Made by a program: the position numbers and the translations under genes. The notes beneath the pieces were generated by a model. That model had not been told where the DNA came from, searched no databases, and saw nothing but the letters and a program-made list of their open reading frames with translations. 5,449 bases of DNA from Chloroflexota bacterium (GTDB lineage: Bacteria; Chloroflexota; Anaerolineae; Anaerolineales; UBA4823): assembly GCA_021849525.1 (NCBI GenBank), contig JAJZSS010000149.1:1-5449 (forward strand), in the 5' to 3' direction. The first letter of the stretch is position 1; each line of letters begins with the position of its first letter. Positions 1 to 5,449 of the stretch are shown one piece after another.

Positions 1-1514
1 CTGATTACGCCGGGAAGCTCGGCTTTCCAGGCGAATACCCCTATACCCGCGGCGTGCAGCCCAGCATGTACCGCGGCCGGCTGTGGACGATGCGCCAGTA
101 TGCCGGCTATGCCACGGCGGAGGAATCCAACCGCCGCTACCGGTACCTCCTGGAGCAGGGCCAGACCGGGCTTTCGGTAGCCTTCGACCTGCCAACCCAG
201 ATCGGTTTCGATTCGGACGATCCCATCGCCCTGGGCGAAGTGGGCAAGGTGGGCGTGGCGATCTCCTCCCTGGAGGATATGGCAACCTTGTTCCACGAGA
301 TCCCCCTCGACAAAGTCTCGACCAGCATGACCATCAACGCCCCAGCTGCGATCCTGCTGGCGATGTATATCGCCGTGGCGAAGCGTCAGGGAGTCGAATC
401 CAGGCAATTGCGCGGCACGATCCAGAACGATATCCTGAAAGAATACATCGCCCGCGGCACATATATCTTCCCGCCGCAGCCCTCCATGCGCCTGATCACG
501 GATATCTTTCGCTATTGCCAGGCGGAAGTCCCGCACTGGAATACAATCAGCATCTCGGGCTACCACATCCGCGAGGCCGGCTCGACGGCGGTGCAGGAAG
601 TGGCCTTTACCCTGGCGAACGGTATCGCTTATGTCCAGGCGGCGATCGATGCCGGGCTGGACGTGGATAGCTTCGCTGACCAGCTTTCGTTTTTCTTCAA
701 CGCCCACAATGATTTTCTGGAGGAAGTCGCCAAATACCGGGCGGCGCGCCGCCTGTGGGCCAGGATCATGCGCCAGCGTTTCCAGGCCAAAAACTCGCGT
801 TCGTGGGTGCTGCGCTTCCACACCCAGACCGCCGGCTCGACCCTGACCGCCCAACAGCCGGAGAACAACGTGGTGCGGGTGGCGCTGCAGGCTTTAGCAG
901 CAGTAATGGGCGGCACGCAGTCCTTGCATACCAACAGCATGGACGAAGCCCTGTGGCTGCCGACCGAAAAATCGGTACGTGTGGCTTTGCGCACGCAGCA
1001 GATCATCGCTCATGAATCAGGCGTGGCCAATTCGATCGATCCCCTGGCGGGCTCGTACCTGGTGGAGCACCTCACCGACGAGATCGAAAACCAGGCGCAG
1101 GACTACCTGGACCGCATCGACGAGATGGGTGGGGCGCTGGCAGCGATCAATCGCGGCTACATGCAGGCCGAGATTCAGGACGCCGCTTATCGCTTCCAGC
1201 AGGCCATGGAGCAGGGCGAGCAGGTGGTTGTGGGGGTCAATGCCTTCCAGGTGGAAGAAAAGATTGAGCTGGAGCGCCTGAAAGTCGATCCGGCGATTGA
1301 GCTGGGACAGCGCCAGCGGCTGGCTGATCTGCGCGCCCGGCGGGATGCAGCCCGCGCCACTGAGATGCTAGGTCAGCTGGAAAACACAGCCCGCAGCGGC
1401 GACAATTTGATGCCGGTGTTCATCGCCTGTGTGGAGAATGACGTGACCCTGGGCGAGATCTGCCGGGTGCTGCGCGGCCTGTGGGGGGAGTACCAGCCGG
1501 CCTCCTGGCTGTAA
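1..1514 (+). CDS. Methylmalonyl-CoA mutase large (catalytic) subunit, 5'-truncated by the window
   Basis: Catalytic TIM-barrel subunit of a cobalamin-dependent acyl-CoA mutase, which isomerises (R)-methylmalonyl-CoA and succinyl-CoA in the cytoplasm. The reading frame is open from position 3 (positions 1-2 end a split codon) and the family motif [20 protein letters not shown] spans the first GTG at 54, so 54 is an internal valine and the true start lies upstream. About 503 codons are visible; roughly 50 are probably missing if the length is typical for stand-alone large subunits. Counting residue 1 at base 54, Y16, Q124, R134, Y170 and H171 match Propionibacterium mutase Y89, Q197, R207, Y243 and H244 with identical spacing (numbering recalled, not aligned by program). 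Y89 and R207 distinguish methylmalonyl-CoA mutase from isobutyryl-CoA mutase (Phe and Gln there). Position R283 is Gln (Q210, FADQLSFFF). The protein ends at GEYQPASWL with no B12-binding domain, so a separate small subunit is needed. It probably forms an operon with the epimerase 27 bases downstream. Confidence 0.93.
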   Translation, partial: DYAGKLGFPGEYPYTRGVQPSMYRGRLWTMRQYAGYATAEESNRRYRYLLEQGQTGLSVAFDLPTQIGFDSDDPIALGEVGKVGVAISSLEDMATLFHEIPLDKVSTSMTINAPAAILLAMYIAVAKRQGVESRQLRGTIQNDILKEYIARGTYIFPPQPSMRLITDIFRYCQAEVPHWNTISISGYHIREAGSTAVQEVAFTLANGIAYVQAAIDAGLDVDSFADQLSFFFNAHNDFLEEVAKYRAARRLWARIMRQRFQAKNSRSWVLRFHTQTAGSTLTAQQPENNVVRVALQALAAVMGGTQSLHTNSMDEALWLPTEKSVRVALRTQQIIAHESGVANSIDPLAGSYLVEHLTDEIENQAQDYLDRIDEMGGALAAINRGYMQAEIQDAAYRFQQAMEQGEQVVVGVNAFQVEEKIELERLKVDPAIELGQRQRLADLRARRDAARATEMLGQLENTARSGDNLMPVFIACVENDVTLGEICRVLRGLWGEYQPASWL

Positions 1515-1526
1515 AATTAAAAAAAT

Positions 1527-1532
1527 AAAGGA
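1527..1532 (+). promoter_or_regulatory. Ribosome binding site for the epimerase gene
   Basis: AAAGGA lies 9 bases upstream of a GTG codon, inside an A-rich 27-base gap after the mutase stop. It decides the non-ATG start at 1542, because no ATG in this frame lies near the conserved N-terminus and the first beta strand of the epimerase begins within ten codons of this GTG. Confidence 0.6.
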
Positions 1533-1541
1533 TGTATTCCT

Positions 1542-1952
1542 GTGGCTAAGATCACCAAAATCAATCATATTGCGATCCTGGTCAGTGACCTGGAAAGCCC
1601 CTTGAACTTCTGGCGCGATGCCCTCGGATTGGAACTGACCCAGGTGGAGGAAGTCCCTGGCGAGCAGGCGCGGATTGCTTTCCTGCCTACCGGCGACAGC
1701 GAGATCGAGCTGGTCCAGCCAACGACGGAGGATTCCGGGCTGGCGCGTTACCTGGATAAGCGTGGCCCTGGCATGCACCATATCTGCCTGGAAGTGGATG
1801 ATATCGATGGCATGCTGGCGCAGCTCAAAGAAAAGGGGATCCAGTTGATCAACGAGGTAGCTAAAGTGGGCAGCGATGGCCGGCGCTATGCTTTTGTCCA
1901 CCCCAAGAGCGCCAGCGGAGTTATGGTAGAGTTGTACGAGCTGGCGAAATAA
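1542..1952 (+). CDS. mce: Methylmalonyl-CoA epimerase (VOC/glyoxalase fold)
   Basis: Interconverts (S)- and (R)-methylmalonyl-CoA, supplying the mutase encoded just upstream with its correct epimer; a cytoplasmic metalloenzyme. The 136-residue length is usual for the family. Two vicinal-oxygen-chelate modules are visible: the first opens with INHIAILV (residues 7-14) and the second with GMHHICLEV (77-85). Expected metal ligands are H9, Q59 (in IELVQP), H80 and E130 (in VMVELYEL), one on each expected strand; this assignment is by recalled family pattern. The GTG start is supported by AAAGGA 9 bases upstream and by the N-terminus beginning right at the first beta strand. The gene follows the mutase by 27 bases with no terminator between them, so co-transcription is likely. 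Other VOC proteins are possible in principle, but the HHI...E pattern, the intervening KRGPG motif and the mutase neighbour make the epimerase call strong. No hairpin terminator is visible in the 26 bases before the convergent gene. Confidence 0.92.
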   Translation: MAKITKINHIAILVSDLESPLNFWRDALGLELTQVEEVPGEQARIAFLPTGDSEIELVQPTTEDSGLARYLDKRGPGMHHICLEVDDIDGMLAQLKEKGIQLINEVAKVGSDGRRYAFVHPKSASGVMVELYELAK

Positions 1953-1978
1953 GCCTGGATAGCACAGAGAACGTAAGT

Positions 1979-2293
1979 TTAATCCTGGGGCGGTGTTGAT
2001 TCTTCGACAAACAAACCGCCCTGGATTTCTTTATTAATCAGGTTCCGGTTCTTATCGAAAAACAGCTCGACCTCGATACGCTGGAAACAGCGCTCCTCCC
2101 CCATCACTACTTTGCGCACAAAATAATTTTCGAGTTTGCCATCCTCGCCATAATCGACGCTGAGCTCGTTGTGCAGATCCGCCCGTCCGGTGATCAGCTC
2201 GCCGCAGCGGTGGCAGCGCACGGTAAATTCGTAATAACGATCCGGCTTGGGTGGTGGGTTGAATATGCTGGCCAGTTTTTGCAAGAGTCCCAT
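1979..2293 (-). CDS. Conserved-looking small protein with a Cys-x2-Cys pair, function unknown
   Basis: A 104-residue protein that I cannot assign to a named family. After a short amphipathic N-terminus (MGLLQKLASIF) and a proline-rich link (NPPPKP, 12-17), a strand-like segment YYEFTVRCHRCGELI (20-34) carries C27 and C30 in a zinc-knuckle-like CHRCGE turn. A third cysteine, C69, sits in GEERCFQRIEVELFFD (65-80). H28 and H41 are other possible ligands. There is no signal peptide or membrane segment, so it is probably cytoplasmic. The coding case is good: it starts with ATG behind AGGAGG 9 bases away, and the composition is that of a folded, charged protein. It lies 66 bases downstream of the transporter on the same strand and converges with the epimerase with 26 bases between stops. 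Metal binding is inference; three cysteines alone do not make a full four-cysteine site, so a Cys/His site or a site shared across a dimer would be required. Confidence 0.75.
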   Translation of the reverse strand: MGLLQKLASIFNPPPKPDRYYEFTVRCHRCGELITGRADLHNELSVDYGEDGKLENYFVRKVVMGEERCFQRIEVELFFDKNRNLINKEIQGGLFVEESTPPQD

Positions 2294-2302
2294 TGTGAAT
2301 AT

Positions 2303-2308
2303 CCTCCT
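2303..2308 (-). promoter_or_regulatory. Strong Shine-Dalgarno AGGAGG of the small Cys-pair protein
   Basis: On the minus strand AGGAGG is followed by 9 bases and then the ATG at 2293. It is the strongest Shine-Dalgarno noticed at any gene start in the window and fixes the start of the 104-residue protein. It suggests that the protein is well translated. Confidence 0.8.
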
Positions 2309-2345
2309 GATCGTCCCGGGATTGAGGTTTGGACGCTCAGTCCCA

Positions 2346-2351
2346 ATTATA
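2346..2351 (-). promoter_or_regulatory. Possible -10 box for the small Cys-pair gene
   Basis: An exact TATAAT on the minus strand lies just after the stop of the transporter gene and about 50 bases upstream of the small gene's ATG. No recognisable -35 element is found at 16-18 bases spacing and there is no TGn extension, so this may be chance. If real, the small gene could be transcribed independently of the transporter. Confidence 0.25.
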
Positions 2352-2359
2352 GGCTCAGA

Positions 2360-3619
2360 TCAAGGCTGTTCGGGTAAAACCTCGGGCTCGATTTCTGGCT
2401 TGCGCCGCCGCTCAGCCAACGCCATAAGGGCAAAGCCGCTGGAGCTGAGCAGGCCAATCACCAGGGCGCCAATCCAGATGGCCTGGGGGCGGATACTGTC
2501 ATTGAGAAAGCCTCCCAGAAGCGGGCCAATCCCGGCTCCCAGGGGCCAGGTCAGGCCGTAAAGGCTCATATAGCGCCCGCGCATATCTGCCGGGGCGCGG
2601 TTAGCGGCGAAGGTGGAGGCAGTGGGCGATTGGATCAGCTCGCCGATGGTCATCACCACCATACTGATCCAGAAGCCCCAGAACCCGGTCATCCAGGCAA
2701 TGCTGCCCACGCCGATGGCATAGCACAGGCTGCCGACCGCCAGGACAGGCAGCGAACGGTAGCGCTTGGTGATTTGGGTGACGGCTACCTGCAGGAAAAC
2801 CACCATCAGGGCGTTGGTGGTGGGTAAGAACCCATACTGGTTCTCGGGAATGGCGTAGTTCTGCTTGACATACACCGAAAGCAGGACCCACAGCATAGAA
2901 GCCGGGATCATCACCAGGATGGTGAAGAAAATGAAGGTCATATAGGTACGGTCGCCAAAGACCTTGTTATATCCGCCGAACAGCTGGCGGGTAGTAGCTG
3001 CCTGAGTGGCTCCCAGCGAGCGCCTTGCAGCATGGCTGGGGAGGGTCTCCCGAAAGCGGACAGTCACCAGCAAGCTGTACAGGATCATACCGGCGGCAGC
3101 GATGTAAAAAGCGAAGCTATAGGAGGTTGCGACCAGCATCCCACCGATGGCCGGACCCATGGCAACCCCCAGGTTGTTGCTGGTGCGCAGCAAGGAGTAA
3201 GCATCAGCGCGGCGCTCGCCGGGGATCAGATCAGCCATCATGGCGTCCGCGCCTACCCGGTAAAGCGGATTGAATGCCCCGCTCAGTGCCATGGCAAGGG
3301 CGAAGACTGGCAGGGAGTTGGCCTGGCTCTGGATAATATATGCCAGCCCATTGATCAGCAGGCTGATCGCCATGATCCATTTGCGCCCGACTTTATCGAT
3401 CACTGGCCCGGCAAGCAAGGAGAAGACCAACCCCATCACCGAATTCAGAGTGATCAGAACGGTGACACTGCTCAGGGGTAAGTCAAGTTTCTCACTGACA
3501 TAGACCATCAGAAAAGGCCAGATCATACTGGCGCCGATGGTGCTGATCAGCAGACCGATAAAGATCATCCAGAACTGGAGAGGAAAGGAGCGGAAAGTTT
3601 GATTGAGGCGGGTCAGCAT
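2360..3619 (-). CDS. Major facilitator superfamily transporter, DHA1-like drug/metabolite efflux type
   Basis: An integral inner-membrane secondary transporter of 419 residues from the ATG at 3619. An in-frame TTG at 3631 would add four residues (numbering below starts at that TTG). About 12 hydrophobic segments are visible, beginning with FWMIFIGLLISTIGASMIW at 20-38 and ending near 384-406. MFS motif A is seen as GPVIDKVGRK (75-84) between segments 2 and 3. The antiporter-type motif C appears as GVAMGPAIGG (155-164), with a repeat-like GAGIGPLLGG (365-374) in the second half. A polar loop at about 194-228 separates the two six-helix halves. The C-terminus is a short charged, proline/glutamate-rich tail (408-423). 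The motif C resemblance points to proton-coupled drug or metabolite export, but the substrate cannot be read from sequence. The ATG has no clear Shine-Dalgarno; the TTG has only AGAG six bases upstream. The small Cys-pair gene follows 66 bases downstream. Confidence 0.88.
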   Translation of the reverse strand: MLTRLNQTFRSFPLQFWMIFIGLLISTIGASMIWPFLMVYVSEKLDLPLSSVTVLITLNSVMGLVFSLLAGPVIDKVGRKWIMAISLLINGLAYIIQSQANSLPVFALAMALSGAFNPLYRVGADAMMADLIPGERRADAYSLLRTSNNLGVAMGPAIGGMLVATSYSFAFYIAAAGMILYSLLVTVRFRETLPSHAARRSLGATQAATTRQLFGGYNKVFGDRTYMTFIFFTILVMIPASMLWVLLSVYVKQNYAIPENQYGFLPTTNALMVVFLQVAVTQITKRYRSLPVLAVGSLCYAIGVGSIAWMTGFWGFWISMVVMTIGELIQSPTASTFAANRAPADMRGRYMSLYGLTWPLGAGIGPLLGGFLNDSIRPQAIWIGALVIGLLSSSGFALMALAERRRKPEIEPEVLPEQP

Positions 3620-3631
3620 GGTTGGTTGCAA

Positions 3632-3660
3632 ATTCTACTCTGCTTCCAAAATGTTCACAA
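3632..3660 (-). promoter_or_regulatory. Candidate promoter for the transporter gene, leftward
   Basis: On the minus strand TTGTGA (3660-3655) is separated by 17 bases from TAGAAT (3637-3632), matching the consensus at four and five of six positions. Transcription would begin near 3625, a few bases before the ATG at 3619. That would give a nearly leaderless message and exclude the TTG at 3631 as the start. It is the best leftward candidate I found in the gap, but it has no experimental-type support. Confidence 0.35.
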
Positions 3661-3735
3661 GGCAGACCGAGGTTTTGATTATTTCCTGTGACTTGGTTAA
3701 CATTCCATGAAGCATGCGATGCAGCCTGACTCTCT

Positions 3736-3744
3736 TGGTATAAT
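3736..3744 (+). promoter_or_regulatory. Possible upstream uvrA promoter, extended -10 box
   Basis: TGG followed directly by an exact TATAAT (3739-3744) fits an extended -10 element. There is no recognisable -35 at 16-18 bases spacing. Transcription from here would give uvrA a leader of roughly 95 bases. It is weaker evidence than the box at 3792 because it lies farther from the gene. Confidence 0.4.
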
Positions 3745-3791
3745 CTCAAATTGCCTTGGCGAGGGTTGCATCGCGATTAATAAAACAATTG

Positions 3792-3800
3792 TGCTATAAT
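3792..3800 (+). promoter_or_regulatory. Likely uvrA promoter, extended -10 box
   Basis: TGC followed directly by an exact TATAAT (3795-3800) is a textbook extended -10 element. The usual -35 position has no consensus match, which is acceptable for this promoter class. Initiation would fall near 3807, leaving a leader of about 40 bases before the uvrA ATG. Confidence 0.6.
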
Positions 3801-3846
3801 TGATGGTAACAACCCCTCACTATCTTCTACTGAATACAGGTTAAAT

Positions 3847-5449
3847 ATGTCCCAAAATGTATTACGCGTCGTTGGGGCGCGAGAACACAACTTGAAAAAT
3901 ATTACCGTGGAGATCCCGCGTGACAAGCTGGTGGTAATAACCGGTCTGTCGGGCTCCGGAAAATCTTCGTTGGCTTTCGACACAATTTTCGCCGAGGGTC
4001 AGCGGCGGTACGTAGAGTCTCTGTCGGCTTATGCACGCCAGTTCCTGGGTCGCATGGAAAAACCGGATGTGGACACCATCGAAGGTCTTTCACCGGCGGT
4101 GTCCATCGATCAAAAGGGTGCTTCGCACAACCCGCGTTCTACGGTCGGCACAGTGACCGAGATCTATGATTACCTGCGTTTGCTGTTTGCACGGGCGGGC
4201 ATTCCACACTGTCCGATTTGCGGGCGCGAGGTTTCTCGCCAGTCAGCCCAGGAAGTCGTCGAGCTGGTTGAAGCGCTGCCCGAAGGCTCACGTCTCCTGC
4301 TGCTGGCGCCACTGGTGCGCGGGCGCAAAGGCACCCACCAGGCGGTACTGGATGAGATCCGCAAGGCAGGTTTTGTGCGCGCCCGGGTGGATGGGCAGGT
4401 CTACGACCTGGAAGAAGACATTGAGATGGATCGGTACAAGATCCATAATATTGAAGCGGTAGTAGACCGCCTGATCATTCGCCATCAGGAAGCTGACGTC
4501 GATGCCCAGGCAACGCGTACGCGCCTGACCGATTCGGTTGAAACGGCATTGAAATTTGGCGATGGTTACCTGATTGTTCAGGATACGACCAACCCCGATG
4601 AGCCGCAAGACCTGTATTTCTCGGAGCATCTGGCTTGCCCGGAACATGGCGTCAGCCTGCCAGAGATCGAGCCACGCACGTTTTCTTTCAACACCCCCCA
4701 TGGCGCCTGCCCGGATTGCCAGGGATTGGGTGGCAAACTGGAGATCGATCCCGATTTACTCATTCCAGATAAAGATTTATCTTTGAATGAGGGGGCAATT
4801 GTTCTTCCTGAATGGAGCGGGCCGCGGGATGAGGGCGGGTACTACTGGCAGACTCTGGAAGCCGTAGCGCATGATTTCCACATCAATCTGAATGCCCCGG
4901 TGCGTGAATTAACCCCGGAGCAGATGGACCTGGTGATGTATGGAACCCAGGGGAGAGAAGTCACCATCCACTACTCCAATCGCGACGGGCGCAAGGCAAC
5001 CTTTCGTCAGCCATTTGAAGGTGTGGTTCGCAACCTGGAGCGGCGCTACAGCGAATCCAGCTCGGAGTATATCCGGGACAGGCTGTCCGAATTCATGAAC
5101 GAGGCCATTTGCCCTACCTGTCAGGGTCGCCGCTTACGCCCGGAAGCGCTGGCTGTTACTGTGGACGACCAGAATATCATTGCAGTAACCACCTGGCCAA
5201 TCTTGAAGACCCTTGAATGGGTCGAACGCATATCCGGATCGGGAAATGTGCTTACCAGCCGCCAGAAGGCAATTGCCGAGCGCATCCTGAAAGAGATTAC
5301 CTCACGGCTGGGCTTTCTGGTGGATGTGGGGCTCGATTATCTTACCCTGCAGCGCTCGGCAGCTTCGCTATCAGGCGGGGAGGCGCAGCGCATCCGCCTG
5401 GCAACCCAGATCGGCTCGCACCTGATGGGTGTATTGTATGTATTGGATG
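3847..5449 (+). CDS. uvrA: UvrABC excinuclease subunit A, 3'-truncated by the window
   Basis: DNA-damage recognition ATPase of nucleotide excision repair; it dimerises, binds UvrB and loads it at lesions in the cytoplasm. The frame stays open for 534 codons to the window end, a little over half the usual 940-960 residues. Seen in order: ATP-binding domain I with Walker [10 protein letters not shown] (33-41); the [16 protein letters not shown] stretch (57-72); the UvrB-binding insertion (about 119-240) opening with CPIC (122-125), marking a full-length class rather than the UvrA2 type lacking it; the first zinc module, C264, H267, C288 and C291; CPTC (422-425); and the ABC signature LSGGEAQR (508-515). 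The sequence stops within the Walker B strand VLYVLD. The ATG is preceded by a weak AGG six bases away, and the N-terminus fits the family. The odd point is His at the second zinc-ligand position, where E. coli and many others have Cys. An extended -10 promoter lies about 50 bases upstream; no SOS box was recognised. Confidence 0.97.
   Translation, partial: MSQNVLRVVGAREHNLKNITVEIPRDKLVVITGLSGSGKSSLAFDTIFAEGQRRYVESLSAYARQFLGRMEKPDVDTIEGLSPAVSIDQKGASHNPRSTVGTVTEIYDYLRLLFARAGIPHCPICGREVSRQSAQEVVELVEALPEGSRLLLLAPLVRGRKGTHQAVLDEIRKAGFVRARVDGQVYDLEEDIEMDRYKIHNIEAVVDRLIIRHQEADVDAQATRTRLTDSVETALKFGDGYLIVQDTTNPDEPQDLYFSEHLACPEHGVSLPEIEPRTFSFNTPHGACPDCQGLGGKLEIDPDLLIPDKDLSLNEGAIVLPEWSGPRDEGGYYWQTLEAVAHDFHINLNAPVRELTPEQMDLVMYGTQGREVTIHYSNRDGRKATFRQPFEGVVRNLERRYSESSSEYIRDRLSEFMNEAICPTCQGRRLRPEALAVTVDDQNIIAVTTWPILKTLEWVERISGSGNVLTSRQKAIAERILKEITSRLGFLVDVGLDYLTLQRSAASLSGGEAQRIRLATQIGSHLMGVLYVLD

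Larger units (their letters stand above)
3620..3846. other. Divergent intergenic region between the transporter and uvrA
   Basis: This 227-base gap holds the start signals of two divergent genes and no protein-coding or RNA gene that I can recognise. It is visibly richer in A and T than the flanking genes. It contains two rightward extended -10 boxes (3736-3744 and 3792-3800), one leftward -35/-10 candidate (3632-3660), and an 8-base inverted repeat, GCGATGCA at 3716-3723 against TGCATCGC at 3767-3774, bracketing the first rightward box. I see no operator of a type I know, such as a Bacillus-style or proteobacterial LexA box. Confidence 0.8.

Noticed and set aside
681..683. Gln in FADQLSFFF read as a replacement of the carboxylate-binding Arg, suggesting an isobutyryl-CoA mutase
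   Set aside because: Spacing from Q197 and from Y243/H244 shows that this position matches R283. The carboxylate-binding R207 position is Arg at bases 453-455.
629..1006. 125-codon minus-strand reading frame inside the mutase gene
   Set aside because: It is an antisense shadow of strongly conserved mutase sequence with no start signal or family resemblance.
54..1514. GTG at 54 as the true start of the mutase gene
   Set aside because: The frame is open to the left edge, and the upstream codons encode [12 protein letters not shown], a conserved family motif continuous with the rest of the protein, so the gene is simply truncated.
1368..1901. 177-codon minus-strand reading frame opposite the mutase end and the epimerase
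   Set aside because: It is fully antisense to two well-identified genes, resembles no known protein and is explained by codon bias on the coding strand.
1953..1978. Bidirectional terminator between the convergent epimerase and small Cys-pair genes
   Set aside because: No inverted repeat or T-tract is visible in the 26 bases.
2331..2343. Hairpin GGAC-gctca-GTCC as a terminator after the transporter
   Set aside because: The stem has only four base pairs and no T-run follows on either strand.
3032..3481. 149-codon plus-strand reading frame opposite the transporter
   Set aside because: Its composition (many Gln, His, Asp and Gly) is what antisense of a hydrophobic membrane protein gives; no domain is recognisable.
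3620..3846. LexA/SOS box controlling uvrA
   Set aside because: Neither a CGAAC-N4-GTTCG-like nor a GTTC-N7-GTTC-like nor a CTGT-N8-ACAG-like site was found; the operator used in this lineage may differ.
1..5449. Mobile element, phage, defence system or CRISPR array
   Set aside because: No transposase, integrase, terminal repeats, spaced direct repeats or defence-type domains are seen; the genes are metabolic, transport and repair genes in compact order.

Overview
The window looks like an ordinary chromosomal segment from a moderately GC-rich bacterium. The nature of the mutase (a separate large subunit without a cobalamin domain), the epimerase beside it and the style of the small Cys-pair protein suggest a Chloroflexota/Anaerolineae-like organism. 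That assignment rests on remembered family resemblance, not on a marker gene, and is tentative.

Layout, left to right. (1) Positions 1-1952, + strand: the 3' part of a methylmalonyl-CoA mutase large-subunit gene, entering from outside the window, followed after 27 bases by a complete methylmalonyl-CoA epimerase gene. These form a two-gene (or longer) propionate/succinyl-CoA module. (2) Positions 1979-3619, - strand: a major facilitator superfamily drug/metabolite transporter and, downstream of it, a 104-residue protein of unknown function with a Cys-x2-Cys pair and a very good Shine-Dalgarno. This block converges on the epimerase with only 26 bases between the two stop codons. (3) Positions 3620-3846: a divergent intergenic region rich in A+T relative to its surroundings, with two exact TATAAT boxes of extended -10 type facing right and a plausible -35/-10 pair facing left. 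(4) Positions 3847-5449, + strand: the first 534 codons of uvrA, cut off by the window end just inside its Walker B region.

Functionally, the first pair interconverts (S)- and (R)-methylmalonyl-CoA and then (R)-methylmalonyl-CoA and succinyl-CoA. The mutase fragment keeps the catalytic and carboxylate-binding residues expected for methylmalonyl-CoA, but it needs a separately encoded B12-binding subunit that is not in view. The transporter, the small protein and uvrA show no evident functional link to that pathway or to each other.

I looked for a novel system and did not find one. There are no mobile elements, repeats of note, CRISPR arrays or RNA genes that I can support. The points most worth a second look are the uncharacterised Cys-pair protein, the altered ligand in the first UvrA zinc module, and the promoter arrangement between the transporter and uvrA.
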